Part shown: piece after piece, positions 1 through 9,617 of the stretch
Position numbering within the stretch: position 1 is the first letter of the stretch
Layout: each line of letters begins with the position of its first letter
Assembly: GCA_019456145.1 (NCBI GenBank)
Contig: VRUL01000021.1
Coordinates: forward strand, 1 to 51,597
DNA: 51,597 nt
Direction: 5' to 3'
Source of the DNA: Planctomycetota bacterium
Lineage (GTDB): Bacteria; Planctomycetota; Phycisphaerae; Sedimentisphaerales; Anaerobacaceae
Translations under genes and position numbers: made by a program
The notes under the pieces: generated by a model
Told to the model about the DNA's origin: nothing
Database searches by the model: none
The model's input: the letters and a program-made list of their open reading frames with translations, nothing else

Positions 1-3000
1 TAATAAATGTTGCCCGATCCGTTGGGGTTAATCATTGCCAGCTCGTCGCCAGCTGATACCTGGCCGCCGTGTTGATATGAACCGTTAATATTGAATACCG
101 GAGCGTCAACGTTGGTAGGATAGAGGCTGGCATTACGCAATTGGTCAAGGACGATGTCTGAGCGCTCGGGCATATAGCTCTGCAGAACCCAATCGCGCTC
201 TGATTGCCATTGAGTGAGAGTATAGGGTAGAGAGCTTTGCACGTCACCCCACCTCGCGGATTCGGCGACCATGGCCCTTTCGATAGAGTCGGCGAGTTCC
301 GAGTACAATGCAGCCGGCCGGTTGCGTTCCGGACGGCTCTGGTCCCAGTTCGGATTGTCCGGGTCAACGTACAAAAGCCCGCCATTGTGGAACGCCCTGT
401 GGGCATGATCTGCAAACAGCAGACGGAACTCAGCATTATCGCGAAGGTAACTATACGGTTCGGATAAGCTGTTGCCCACGCCGGTTCGGTTCTCGTATAA
501 ACCCGACCGCATACCAACAACCCACTCGGCATCCCATGAGAAGCACTTCCACCCGGAGGGATCGACACGATTCATGGCAGCGTACCAGTTATGGCCGGGC
601 CAGTCTCTATTGCCTGTAAAAAAGTTGACAAGCATATAGTCGATGTAGTTCTCGACATCGAGGTAGTCCACATAGGCTGGGTTTGGAGTGCCGTCGGGAT
701 TCTTGCCCTGCAGACGCTGGTAGGCCTCATTGGTAGTCAGGCCCTGTCGGACAAGGTTAAGCATGGCGTACCACGTGTCCGTCGTGCTATCTCCTGTGGG
801 CGCAGCGGAGTTCAGGGCGTCCCAATCCTCCTTTTTACCGCCGAAATAATTGGCGGCAAAGGACGCTTGAGGTCGTTCCGTGGGATTGTATAGTCCCCAG
901 TATAGCCCGTTGATATACAAGTGTACGAATGTGCCGTGTGTCGAAGGATGACCCAGGGCCAACTGTAACTGCCGCACATACTCGTCGCGGATATACTGGG
1001 ATTCCGCCCCGCCCCAGACGTACCCATCGTTGAAGTTGGCCCGGAGAATGATTGTGTCAAACTCGCCGGAGGCATCTTCACCGAACAGCGGATACCGCAG
1101 CTTCGGAGGGCCATATATGCTCTTAAAAAGTAAGCGGAGCGTCTTCTTCTTTTCACGCCGTCCGACGCCGCCATAGATACGAATGCCGCAGTCGAGATGG
1201 AAACCTTCTGACCCGTCAGGATGTATCAGCTCGATGGAGCAAGGCCTTTCCCATGCAATCCCCTCCGCATAGGGATTTGCGTAGATGCCTGTCCCTGAGT
1301 CAAAAAGGTCGTCCAGATCCATTACCAGCGACATTGTGGGAATTGCCTTCAGGTCGTTTTTTAGCGTCCCGGCATAGAGTGGGTTGTTGACAACGCATGG
1401 GTCCATCTCATAATCGGCAGTTGTTCCACCCCACGTCATTGGGAAGCCGTACGGAAAAGCCGGCTGATCGAGGATGTCGCCAGGGAAGATGTAGGTATTT
1501 GTCTCGACCGCAGAATCCAGCCAGCCGGGCTTGACCGCAACGGCGCGGATGACGGTCGTCTTATCGATTTCAATCGGCAGATCGGTAACTGGATTATAAA
1601 TCAATCCATTGATTATTGTGGGGCGTGAGCCGTCAAGGGTGTAACGAATCTCGGCGCCGTCGGTCCCGTTAGATAAAATCAAATCTATATGCCAATCCGG
1701 TGGCCCGGTGTAGAAAGTACGCTTGGTGTTGATCCAGACATCTGAGACAACACCAATTGCACCGGTAATGTTGAATGTGCCCGGGGTTGCCGTCGTGAAG
1801 TATTCCGGGACTACCCGGTTCCTGGCAGCGACCAGCTCGGGCAGAATCAGGAACTCGCTATTATTCTTGTTGTCATTCAGCCCGTGAATTGCCAGCACGT
1901 TCTTACCGGACTGCAATGTGCCCAAAAAATCATTAAGGTTGATATCTTCGAAGACCGAAGAATCCTCATTTGGACGGTCTGAAAGGGCTGTTGAGTTCCA
2001 GGACAATGAGCCGGGCGCATTTCCTTTGGCAATGTACTGGCCGTTTAGATACGCAACGAAACCGTCCTCGTACTTCATTCGCAACATCAGCGTATCGAAG
2101 GCACCGACATCTCCCTCTTCAAGGATAAATTCGATGCGTGTCCACAGCGAGGCATTGACGCCGAACATATCATCCTGCACATCGGTGGCAACCCAACTAC
2201 CGGTCCACGGTGAGAGATACTGGCCCTCGATGGGTTGTCCGAAGCTCCAGGTTACAGCCAGGTTGTCACCGCCGGCACCTTCCTTGTGCAGCGCTTCAAT
2301 GTAGTACCTCTGCCCGCCATCCAGCGTAATCGATGTAGACCGCTGGCTGGAAAACTTGTTCCATTCACGTGAATCGGTCCAGCTCGGAACAGACGCAATC
2401 ATCGACTTGTTCGCCGGATTAACGTCCGTGCTCAGCCACAGCTCGCTATTGTCATCGCTTGCGATCCAGAAAGTATAAAGGCCGCTGGCCGGTGGATAGA
2501 GGAATCCGTGCATACGTGTGCCGTAGTTGTCCGACCAGCCCGTCGGTGCTTCGAATGAGGTTGGCTCACTGCTGCCGGATGGATTGTCCGGATAATTTGA
2601 GTTCCCGGTCAGGTCTGATACGCTTTGGCCCGTTATGCCCGTCCAGTATTCACGCAGGATTGTACCTGTAGAGCCGCCGATATCACCGAACCCAATGCTG
2701 GTCGGTCCCGTATCCCAGGTTGAGTCATCGAAACCGACATCAGTCCACCCAGTTCCCAGGCCCGCATCGCCGCTGGCAGGCACGTGATACGAAGCAGTCG
2801 CACCTGTTGGCACGAGCATCATGGCGTTCTGCGCCAGACCGTACGAGATATCGGTCAACTGTATGGGGAACTTCGGCGCGTATTCGTGGGCAATACTATT
2901 GCCGTCAGGCCCCACCAATGCCAGATAATCTCCGTCCTTGTCGAGCTCGAAGTTGGTGTGATAGTAACCGGCAGAGTCAAGATAGGGATAATTAAGCGGG

Positions 3001-3497
3001 TTTTCCTCAAACGTCTTCTGCGAGGCAAAGACAATCAGGAACTCACCGGGCTTAATCTGGAGGCCGTTCGGAAACTGCCACTTGGTCAGGTCGGCGTCAC
3101 TGTCGGTCAGATACCAGCCATCAAGATTGACAATTGTGTCCGTCGGATTGTGAATCTCGATCCAGTCGGAAGATTCGCCGTTTCCATCCAGAAGCGTACT
3201 GCTGTTTCTTGCCATGAACTCGCTGATGATTATGTGGGGGTCTACTATCTGCCAGTTTTTTGCCAGCAGGGCAAAGTCACCCATACTCACCCCATCGACG
3301 CCGTCCATGTCGGCGGTGCAGTCAACGACCAGACAGGCCGGGTCCAGCCACTGCCAGGCAAACATTCGAAGGTCTTTGAAACCAACTACATAGTCTGCAT
3401 CCAGATCGCCTACGAGTTGAGGCAGGGCACCAACCGAACCAGCCAAAATTGCTATCAATATCAGTGATAGCAAAGAGGCTTTCGCATGTTTGAGCAT
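1..3497 (-). CDS. Exported CotH-like protein with lamin-tail, PA14-like and chitobiase-C domains (3' end outside window)
   Basis: One open frame of about 1165 codons runs from an ATG at 3497 off the left edge; the SD-like GGAAGGATATTAGGG lies just upstream. Order by residue: signal peptide 1-26; two dockerin-like EF motifs 30-85 (DLDADYVVGFKDLRMF, ADMDGVDGVSMGDFALL); lamin-tail domain about 89-160 (IIISEFMARNSS, SSDWIEIHNPTD); PA14-like region about 278-430 (LYTFWIASDDNSELWLSTD); chitobiase/beta-hexosaminidase C-terminal-like module about 590-672 (IRYTLDGSRPT); CotH-like domain from about 716 (GIRIYGGVGRREKKKTLRLL, NGLYWGLYNPTERP, NFFTGNRDWPGHNW, DAEW). CotH proteins are atypical protein kinases of spore coats; in planctomycetes this architecture is common and unstudied. 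Likely exported or surface attached. The C-terminal end is not visible, so an anchoring signal cannot be judged. Confidence 0.88.
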   Translation of the reverse strand, partial: MLKHAKASLLSLILIAILAGSVGALPQLVGDLDADYVVGFKDLRMFAWQWLDPACLVVDCTADMDGVDGVSMGDFALLAKNWQIVDPHIIISEFMARNSSTLLDGNGESSDWIEIHNPTDTIVNLDGWYLTDSDADLTKWQFPNGLQIKPGEFLIVFASQKTFEENPLNYPYLDSAGYYHTNFELDKDGDYLALVGPDGNSIAHEYAPKFPIQLTDISYGLAQNAMMLVPTGATASYHVPASGDAGLGTGWTDVGFDDSTWDTGPTSIGFGDIGGSTGTILREYWTGITGQSVSDLTGNSNYPDNPSGSSEPTSFEAPTGWSDNYGTRMHGFLYPPASGLYTFWIASDDNSELWLSTDVNPANKSMIASVPSWTDSREWNKFSSQRSTSITLDGGQRYYIEALHKEGAGGDNLAVTWSFGQPIEGQYLSPWTGSWVATDVQDDMFGVNASLWTRIEFILEEGDVGAFDTLMLRMKYEDGFVAYLNGQYIAKGNAPGSLSWNSTALSDRPNEDSSVFEDINLNDFLGTLQSGKNVLAIHGLNDNKNNSEFLILPELVAARNRVVPEYFTTATPGTFNITGAIGVVSDVWINTKRTFYTGPPDWHIDLILSNGTDGAEIRYTLDGSRPTIINGLIYNPVTDLPIEIDKTTVIRAVAVKPGWLDSAVETNTYIFPGDILDQPAFPYGFPMTWGGTTADYEMDPCVVNNPLYAGTLKNDLKAIPTMSLVMDLDDLFDSGTGIYANPYAEGIAWERPCSIELIHPDGSEGFHLDCGIRIYGGVGRREKKKTLRLLFKSIYGPPKLRYPLFGEDASGEFDTIILRANFNDGYVWGGAESQYIRDEYVRQLQLALGHPSTHGTFVHLYINGLYWGLYNPTERPQASFAANYFGGKKEDWDALNSAAPTGDSTTDTWYAMLNLVRQGLTTNEAYQRLQGKNPDGTPNPAYVDYLDVENYIDYMLVNFFTGNRDWPGHNWYAAMNRVDPSGWKCFSWDAEWVVGMRSGLYENRTGVGNSLSEPYSYLRDNAEFRLLFADHAHRAFHNGGLLYVDPDNPNWDQSRPERNRPAALYSELADSIERAMVAESARWGDVQSSLPYTLTQWQSERDWVLQSYMPERSDIVLDQLRNASLYPTNVDAPVFNINGSYQHGGQVSAGDELAMINPNGSGNIY

Positions 3498-3575
3498 CCC
3501 TAATATCCTTCCTCACCGATGTTTTATGCCATTAATAGCGATTTTGCTTTTGTAGCTTATGGGCTTTATACAACC

Positions 3576-3630
3576 AAAATCATATAAATGATTTTTGCTC
3601 ATTATAACATATATAGGGCTGCTGGGTCAA
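3576..3630 (-). promoter_or_regulatory. Sigma70-type promoter of the CotH-like gene with a palindrome at the start point
   Basis: On the minus strand TTGACC (3625-3630) and a perfect TATAAT (3601-3606) are 18 bases apart, about 100 bases upstream of the ATG at 3497. The predicted start point falls at the edge of a perfect inverted repeat, AAAATCAT-ATAA-ATGATTTT (3576-3595). That repeat could be an operator or a hairpin at the 5' end of the mRNA. Confidence 0.6.
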
Positions 3631-3892
3631 TGGTTTCTGAACTGGAACTTAGGGTATGGACTCATATAGGTTCCACGTTGTAAATCTTTGTGAAGTCAAA
3701 AGCACGCGTTTATTTTTTCGGGCAGGCCCGTCAACAAACGGTATTGAAGAAGGTCGGTTTTGTCTGTCGATCTTGACTAAGGTGAATCAGACGCCCGGAA
3801 ACATACGGAGGCCCTTGCGCATGGTCCCCGCTCGGCCTTAATTTATGCAGCTATTCAAATCCTTTATTCAGGCTGGGTCATCTGAACACAAA

Positions 3893-3931
3893 CAAAGAAA
3901 AAAGGGCTGTGAGCTTTTCGGCCCACAGCCC
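3893..3931 (-). terminator. Intrinsic terminator of the 931-residue exported protein gene
   Basis: Read on the minus strand, GGGCTGTG pairs with CACAGCCC (arms 3924-3931 and 3904-3911) and is followed by TTTTTTCTTT. It lies about 40 bases past the TAG at 3970 and is a classical stem plus U-tract. The rest of the 3498-3969 gap shows no gene I can support. Confidence 0.85.
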
Positions 3932-3969
3932 ATTGATACCGTGCAGATCTTTTGCACTTCTTACGAAGA

Positions 3970-6765
3970 CTAAGGCCACATTTCAAGCCACCGCTCAAAC
4001 AGCAAATCCCTGAAGTTAAATATGCCGTCGAGGTTCAAATCCGGATTTGGTACGTTTGGTTCATTTTCATTAGTGGTCAGCTCAAAGGCCAGGTCCCAGG
4101 AAATCTTCTTGGGAAACTCAACCGGTTGACCGTTGCCCCAAACTGAACCGACACTTGGCGGCCAGGTGCCGTCCGCCAGGGTGAGGATACGAACCGAATC
4201 ATCGTTGAAGAAGTGCGGCCGGGTCTTCCAGCCCCACGGAAATTGAGGTGTAGTCCCGGGAGGATAAATCGCCGCGATGCTCAGCCAGTAGACTCTACCG
4301 TGGCCATTGGGGTTGGGCTTCTGATAGAACCACTCAGGCTGAGGGATATCGCAATAGAACTGGAAGCAGGAATCATTGACGGTGGGTTGGAAAACAGCAT
4401 CAGTAGAGACAACGGTGCCGGGGACGGCTGTCGTAGTTGACCTGCGGGGGTCCTTATCATAGCCAACGAAGTTCCACTTGTAATCGGTGCAAATATATTC
4501 CCAAATCATTTTGCCGGGATGGCTGTATTTCACATTCGGGCCAAAGCCTCCTGCGCCAGCCGGCACATCCGTCCAGATACCGAAGTGGAAGGCTGTCGGT
4601 ACCTGTAGCGGCTCAACAGACTTCATCCAGTTAAGGTACGAGCCCCACCAATGAATATCCGTCACCGGTCGCGGGTCTTCACACTTCCAGTCGTCTGCCA
4701 TTAAAGGCCGTATGTAGCGAACAGATACCTCATCCCAGCCAAGAATTACACCTGGGGTAAGTTCCACCGGAGGCTGACTCCACTTCACAGGGTTGTCAGG
4801 TTTTACATCGACATTAGGAGTAATAATCAGGTCACCCCAATAGTTCCACGGACGTGGAACCGTCGTACCTGGCGGGGGTACTGCCGTACCGGCTACCCAA
4901 ACATAATTCTCGTCAAAAATTAAGGTCAAAACCTGGGTGATATCAAAAAGCAGATCACTGGTATAACCGTCCGCTACGGGATTAGCCGCTGTAGCGCCAG
5001 GTATCAGTATCGCCGTGTTAATGGTAATCGTCGTAGATACCCCGCAAGGCAGCGTCGCAGGCACATTCCAGTACCAGGCCCGGATGTTACCGTTGACGTC
5101 CTGCATCCCGAAAGATACGGCATTCATCCCGCAGGGCGGGAACACCGTTATCTTTATTGTTACGTTCGTCAGGTCCGGATCTTCCGGATACTGTAATAAC
5201 CACGCACTGCTGTAAAACTCGTTCTCTACCAGTTGCTGCGGGTCGCCCCAGGCCATCATCAGCCCGGCTGAAGGCAAACTATAAAACAACGGCGAGACCA
5301 AGTCAGGGCAGCCACGGTCGCTGACCAAGACAGATAAATCCGGCAATGAAAATATGTTCGGCTGGGGATAGGGCGCACCGTCAACAGGCTTCTGCCATGA
5401 AAGCATGTACTGAGTCCAGAACTCGGGCGTGGGCGGGATGACGAGCCCCGAATTCAGGGCATCTTGCCATTGCTGCTCGCTGTCCAGCGCAACATAAGAA
5501 CTAGTAAGGGACGGTGGAACACATTCCAATAACGTTGTTGTTGTCAGCGCCTGCAATATCAGCGGCTCCGATCCTGTCGGATAGAAGCCCATGCCGTCGC
5601 AGGGAGGATTGGGCTTCGGTGATGTATCCAGCCAGGGATATTCAGGATTTCTCAATTCAACAGCCAATATCCCCTCCGATCCTGTATCCAGTACTCGCAC
5701 TTGGGGGGGAATACTACCAACCTTGGTGAATGTGAATCTCGGCTGCATATAAAGCTCAGAGGTAAACGTCCCGCCGTTGGGGTGCGTTCTGGTTATCGTC
5801 ATTGTTCCCTGTGGTGCCGGCGTTGGGGACAGTTCCACATCCACATCCCACAAAGTGGGGTTCTGCCCACCATTCGTGGTTACAACAATCGGGTCGCAGC
5901 TCACTAAGCTAAGTGCCACCAATTCAATATCCACCTTAGCTGTTGAGCACGGATCGGGAAAGTCAATTGGACCCAACCTGCGTATGATTGTGTCCGACCC
6001 GCTCGAATTACCCCCGCCCAGCTTAACTTCTCCCGTAAGTGGGTCAGAACCGGGGCCAAAAAAGTCCGCAGGGATGGGATTATCGTTGAACTCGTAGTAG
6101 CTCTGTCCACAACTGACATTGAAACAGGACTGCCCGTGGTCCGGTGCCGCTGTCAGGCCGATGTCACCGACAACTGTGACCTCGCCGCTGTACGGAACCG
6201 GATTGACCCATCCTACCGCAGGATCGAAGAGGACATCAACAAGGCCGACTTGATAACCCGGCAGCATCGGCGAGATGCCGTTCATAATGGGGATTATCGT
6301 TCCATCCGGAAAGGGCCCGATGCCTGAAATGACCCACTGCGTCAGGTCTACTGCAACGTGGATATCCGCCTCCTCGCTTTTGACATCAGCAAGCTCCACT
6401 CGTCCCGTTCCTACATTGGCCGCTAACCACGCCTGAAGTTCCGGCATCTCAAAAACTCCCGGGCTAACTGCCACAACTGCACCAATAGAGTGGTTGGCCA
6501 CAGACCCGTTGATGAAACGCTGCTGGGTTGCCGTGTCCGTTGCGTACCACGAGCCGTTAACCTTCACTCGATCACCGGCAGGCACGTCCCCGTCGAAAAT
6601 AGGGTCGCCAAATTTAAAACCCGCAAATGTGTTCCAAACCTTCAGGTTGACATCTCTGCTCTTTTTGATGTCCACGTCGGCGGCCTGAGACCTCTCACAA
6701 AAGCTGCATAGAAGCACCACTAAACAAATTGCCATCAAAAACATCATAGTGCGTTTGGTTTTCAT
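3970..6765 (-). CDS. Large exported protein with repeated planctomycete modules and C-terminal dockerin-like motif
   Basis: 931 residues, ATG preceded by AGGAGACC at good spacing. Signal peptide about 1-29 (FLMAICLVVLLCSFCERSQA). The body has two related Trp/Pro-rich segments, one around DPQQLVENEFYSSAWL and one around DDWKCEDPRPVTDIHWWG with AFHFGIWTDVPAG and RVYWLSIAAIYPPG. I recall the second as a widespread domain of unknown function in Phycisphaerae exported proteins. The last 25 residues (PDLNLDGIFNFRDLLF..RWLEMWP) form a single dockerin-like or sorting motif. No catalytic motif is recognised. It has its own promoter (7044-7072), a leader with a small ORF, and an intrinsic terminator, so it is probably monocistronic apart from the leader ORF. 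Structural or adhesive surface role is inference. Confidence 0.85.
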   Translation of the reverse strand: MKTKRTMMFLMAICLVVLLCSFCERSQAADVDIKKSRDVNLKVWNTFAGFKFGDPIFDGDVPAGDRVKVNGSWYATDTATQQRFINGSVANHSIGAVVAVSPGVFEMPELQAWLAANVGTGRVELADVKSEEADIHVAVDLTQWVISGIGPFPDGTIIPIMNGISPMLPGYQVGLVDVLFDPAVGWVNPVPYSGEVTVVGDIGLTAAPDHGQSCFNVSCGQSYYEFNDNPIPADFFGPGSDPLTGEVKLGGGNSSGSDTIIRRLGPIDFPDPCSTAKVDIELVALSLVSCDPIVVTTNGGQNPTLWDVDVELSPTPAPQGTMTITRTHPNGGTFTSELYMQPRFTFTKVGSIPPQVRVLDTGSEGILAVELRNPEYPWLDTSPKPNPPCDGMGFYPTGSEPLILQALTTTTLLECVPPSLTSSYVALDSEQQWQDALNSGLVIPPTPEFWTQYMLSWQKPVDGAPYPQPNIFSLPDLSVLVSDRGCPDLVSPLFYSLPSAGLMMAWGDPQQLVENEFYSSAWLLQYPEDPDLTNVTIKITVFPPCGMNAVSFGMQDVNGNIRAWYWNVPATLPCGVSTTITINTAILIPGATAANPVADGYTSDLLFDITQVLTLIFDENYVWVAGTAVPPPGTTVPRPWNYWGDLIITPNVDVKPDNPVKWSQPPVELTPGVILGWDEVSVRYIRPLMADDWKCEDPRPVTDIHWWGSYLNWMKSVEPLQVPTAFHFGIWTDVPAGAGGFGPNVKYSHPGKMIWEYICTDYKWNFVGYDKDPRRSTTTAVPGTVVSTDAVFQPTVNDSCFQFYCDIPQPEWFYQKPNPNGHGRVYWLSIAAIYPPGTTPQFPWGWKTRPHFFNDDSVRILTLADGTWPPSVGSVWGNGQPVEFPKKISWDLAFELTTNENEPNVPNPDLNLDGIFNFRDLLFERWLEMWP

Positions 6766-6869
6766 AATTTTGGTCTCCTAAAAAATGTTAATTTTTTCAC
6801 TTGTTGTCGCAGGCATATATCTTTACCAACAATCCTTTTTTATCCGGCAAAGAACAGTCAATCAGACTC

Positions 6870-6992
6870 TCACATTTCGACCTTAGGATTTTCATCCTGA
6901 TATGGCTGGGAAGCGGTAGAAATAAACAGAACAATTGCAAAAAAGCTCAGCGTATATGTGCGGAACCGGTGAACTTCGTTTGGGGTGAACAT
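6870..6992 (-). CDS. 40-residue leader ORF with hydrophobic segment
   Basis: ATG at 6992 is preceded by GGAGG (7000-7004) at 7-base spacing and lies about 50 bases downstream of a strong promoter (7044-7072). The product begins MFTPNEVHRF, has a hydrophobic stretch TLSFFAIVLFISTASQ and ends in a polar tail. It sits in the roughly 270-base leader of the following exported-protein gene, ending 104 bases before that start. It could be a short exported or membrane peptide or a regulatory leader peptide. No homologue is recognised; promoter, ribosome site and ORF in register are the whole case. Confidence 0.5.
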   Translation of the reverse strand: MFTPNEVHRFRTYTLSFFAIVLFISTASQPYQDENPKVEM

Positions 6993-7043
6993 TGCAATGC
7001 CTCCAAAAACAGAACGAAACAGGGGCCATCCATATAATATAAG

Positions 7044-7072
7044 ACTATACCCGTCTTGCACCTGACTGTCAA
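7044..7072 (-). promoter_or_regulatory. Strong sigma70-type promoter for the leader ORF and 931-residue protein
   Basis: Minus-strand TTGACA (7067-7072), a 17-base spacer and TATAGT (7044-7049). This is a perfect -35 and a five-of-six -10 at ideal spacing, giving a leader of about 270 bases before the start at 6765. Confidence 0.75.
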
Positions 7073-7164
7073 GAAAAAAACCTGCATATTTTTGAAAAAG
7101 TCCTGGGGACCAAATGAGGTAACTCGTTTTATATCAAGCAGATATGCTGTCATAAACGCAGGAT

Positions 7165-7584
7165 TTAGCTTCGCTTTTTGTAGATTTTGTTTGGGTCGTA
7201 GACCTTCTCGGCGATATTTTCCAGCTCTTTGTCACTGTCCTTTTTCAATGCCCGGTAAAAGCAGGATTGGTAGCCGACGTGGCATTGCCCGGCGTCGATG
7301 GTTACTTTGAGGATAAGGCAGTCCTGGTCGCAATCCACCAGTATTTGTTCTACTTTTTGAAAATGCCCGCTTTCTTCGCCTTTCTTCCACAATTTCTGCC
7401 GTGACCTGCTGAAGTATGTAGCTCGGCGGGTTTGAATTGTCGCCTCCAGTGCCGCACGGTTCATATAGGCGACCATCAGGACCTGCCCGGTCTTTGCATC
7501 CTGGGCGATTGCTGATATCAGGCCGTTCTCATCGAATTTAGGATTAAATTCAAAACCTTCTTCAATATTTTGATTTGCAGCCAA
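7165..7584 (-). CDS. hisI: Phosphoribosyl-AMP cyclohydrolase
   Basis: Opens the adenine ring of phosphoribosyl-AMP, the third step of histidine synthesis, in the cytoplasm with zinc and magnesium. Family signatures are all present: LMVAYMNRAALEAT, the substrate loop KLWKKGEESGHFQKV, the acidic metal site VDCDQDCLI and the cysteine site DAGQCHVGYQSCFY. I chose the TTG at 7584 (139 residues, LAANQNIEEG) because AAAGGAG lies 7 bases upstream; an open frame runs 16 codons further, to a TTG at 7632 with no ribosome site. It is a stand-alone HisI domain with no HisE fusion, and no other his genes are nearby. Divergent from the next gene. Confidence 0.93.
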   Translation of the reverse strand: MAANQNIEEGFEFNPKFDENGLISAIAQDAKTGQVLMVAYMNRAALEATIQTRRATYFSRSRQKLWKKGEESGHFQKVEQILVDCDQDCLILKVTIDAGQCHVGYQSCFYRALKKDSDKELENIAEKVYDPNKIYKKRS

Positions 7585-7689
7585 ATTCCTGCTCCTTTGA
7601 CTATTGTTTTTGTTTTCAATATTTAGTTGCAAATCATCAAGTTACACGTTATTATCTGTGAAAACAAGTGTTTTATTGGGGATTAGAGG

Positions 7690-8775
7690 TTGCCTAACGA
7701 CCAGGAACCAAAGAAATCCAGAAGCATATTCCTGTTCCTCCGTATCGCAGTCGTTTTGTGTGGCATTATTGCCGGGATTGTCTGGATCAGTCGGAAAGTG
7801 GGGTGGGGCAATTTAGCAAACACTTTTCGCAGTATAAACCTCGGAGTTTTTGCTCTTGTTCTCGGTGTCTTTATTATATCCCAGGTGATGGTTGGATTGC
7901 GTTGGTGGCTGCTCCTGAGGTCGCAATCTATCTTTATAAGGTTTTGGGCGGTAGTCAGACTGTATTTTTTGGGATGGTTTTACAATAATTTTATGCCCGG
8001 TTCTGTCGGCGGTGACCTGCTTCGCGCCTGGTATGTTACAAGGCACACAGATAAAAAGTTCGAGGCGGCCCTCAGTGTATTTGTTGACAGGCTAATCGGT
8101 TTATCAAGCACATTGGTCATTGCTGTTTTTTTCTACACGCTCTTTTTACGAGATAAGGGCCTTGAAATAACCTCCAGCGGTCAAGGCGGCCTTTTAAGCT
8201 CTATGGCACAATACAAATGGGTATTGTTCTGGGCCGTTGTCGTTTTTACAGTAATTTTGGGTGCCCTGTTGTTGCACACGAAAACCCGCTCGATGCTCGT
8301 AAAGGCCTGCGCATATATCCAACAGTCCGGCTTGAAAATAATTATTAAGTTCAAGGATGCGGTTGTTATTTACTGCAAAAAGCCCCTCACAATCCTGCTT
8401 GCGTTCGGATTGACGCTCTTTTTACAGATGCTTACAATCACCGCTTTCTGGCTTCTTGGTCGCAATATGGGAATTCAGGCCGGCGTCAAATATTACTACG
8501 TTTTCTTTACGCTCACCTGGGTGTTGGGGGCGGTGCCTGTCAGCATCGGCGGCGCAGTGGTGGTTGAGGGAATGCTTACTTATTTGTTTTCTACTGTTGG
8601 TGTTGCCGAAGATGCTGCCTTTGCTCTGGCGCTCTGTCAGCGGGTTGTATGGATGCTCGCCTCCTTACCGGGGGCGGCGATACATCTGATCGGGGCACAT
8701 TTGCCGCAGGGCCCACAAAACAGCCTTCAAAACCGGAAAGACTTTTTTGTTGACTCTAAAAAATCCATAGATTAA
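7690..8775 (+). CDS. Flippase-like integral membrane protein (LPG synthase TM / UPF0104 family)
   Basis: 361 residues, TTG start in GAGGTTGCCT; start is uncertain because no well spaced ribosome site is seen. About eight hydrophobic segments and the family signature NNFMPGSVGGDLLRAWYVTR (residues about 98-117), plus the C-terminal GAVPVSIGGAVVVEGMLTYL. Members resemble the membrane half of lysylphosphatidylglycerol synthase without the transferase domain and are usually named flippase-like; substrate unknown. It sits in the inner membrane, 105 bases from divergent hisI and about 90 bases before the DUF502 gene, which may be co-transcribed. Confidence 0.85.
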   Translation: MPNDQEPKKSRSIFLFLRIAVVLCGIIAGIVWISRKVGWGNLANTFRSINLGVFALVLGVFIISQVMVGLRWWLLLRSQSIFIRFWAVVRLYFLGWFYNNFMPGSVGGDLLRAWYVTRHTDKKFEAALSVFVDRLIGLSSTLVIAVFFYTLFLRDKGLEITSSGQGGLLSSMAQYKWVLFWAVVVFTVILGALLLHTKTRSMLVKACAYIQQSGLKIIIKFKDAVVIYCKKPLTILLAFGLTLFLQMLTITAFWLLGRNMGIQAGVKYYYVFFTLTWVLGAVPVSIGGAVVVEGMLTYLFSTVGVAEDAAFALALCQRVVWMLASLPGAAIHLIGAHLPQGPQNSLQNRKDFFVDSKKSID

Positions 8776-8868
8776 ACTACGGCGCTCTGCTTAAGGTTCG
8801 TTGTTAAGGAGCTTTAATAGCACAAAAAGCGGCAGGTTGATTACCGCAAGGGATTCGGTGTTAAAGAT

Positions 8869-9579
8869 ATGAGTCTTTCGAGACGATTTAGAAGTTATTT
8901 TTTCCGGGGTCTGGCGGTATTATTACCGACAGTCCTGACCATCTGGATATTTGTCCTGGCGTACAGCTTCATCCAGGACAAACTCGGTAACCACTTAAAA
9001 GATGGTCTGGAATGGTTGATACCAAAAATTACCAGCAGTAATTTTTTTGATAATTTGGACGACCGCTGGTGGAAGGTGGCTTTGTCTGCCGCGAGTTTTC
9101 TTATTGTCGTACTTATTACCTGCATCGTGGGGGCTTTATTGGCCAGCGTTGTAGGCAGAAGCCTCTGGCGAATGATTGAAAACTTCATAATGAATACGCC
9201 GTTTTTAAGACGGGTTTACCCTTATATAAAGCAAATCACCGATTTTTTGCTTACGCAGGAAGAGCAAAAAAAGATGTTCTCAAGGGTTGTTGCGGTTGAA
9301 TATCCAAGAAAGAGTATATGGTCGATTGGTTTTGTTACAGGCTCTGGAATTCAGAGAGTCGTAGACAACGTTGGAAAGGAATTTCTAACTGTTCTTATAC
9401 CCACTTCACCAACGCCGTTTACCGGCTTTGTAATAATGGTGCCCAAAAAGCAGACGATAGAGTTGAATATGACGATTGAAGAAGCGCTTAGATTTACAGT
9501 CAGCGCCGGCGTTATTGCACCGGACAGTGAGCGGTCAGTCGTTCTACCGAAGCTTCAGGCCGAAGTTACCGAACAATGA
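8869..9579 (+). CDS. DUF502 family membrane protein
   Basis: 236 residues. N-terminal RSYFFRGLAVLLPTVLTIWIF is the hallmark of DUF502; a second membrane span lies at about 79-103 (LSAASFLIVVLITCIVGALL). The conserved soluble part contains NTPFLRRVYPYIKQ and the tail TPSPTPFTGFVIMVPKK, with a beta-rich cytoplasmic or periplasmic domain predicted for the family. Function in bacteria is unknown. ATG at 8869 has only a weak upstream AAGGG. It precedes hpf by 38 bases on the same strand and probably shares its transcript. Confidence 0.88.
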   Translation: MSLSRRFRSYFFRGLAVLLPTVLTIWIFVLAYSFIQDKLGNHLKDGLEWLIPKITSSNFFDNLDDRWWKVALSAASFLIVVLITCIVGALLASVVGRSLWRMIENFIMNTPFLRRVYPYIKQITDFLLTQEEQKKMFSRVVAVEYPRKSIWSIGFVTGSGIQRVVDNVGKEFLTVLIPTSPTPFTGFVIMVPKKQTIELNMTIEEALRFTVSAGVIAPDSERSVVLPKLQAEVTEQ

Positions 9580-9617
9580 GAATGGATTTTATTGGAATTT
9601 AGTTAAGGAGAACAATT

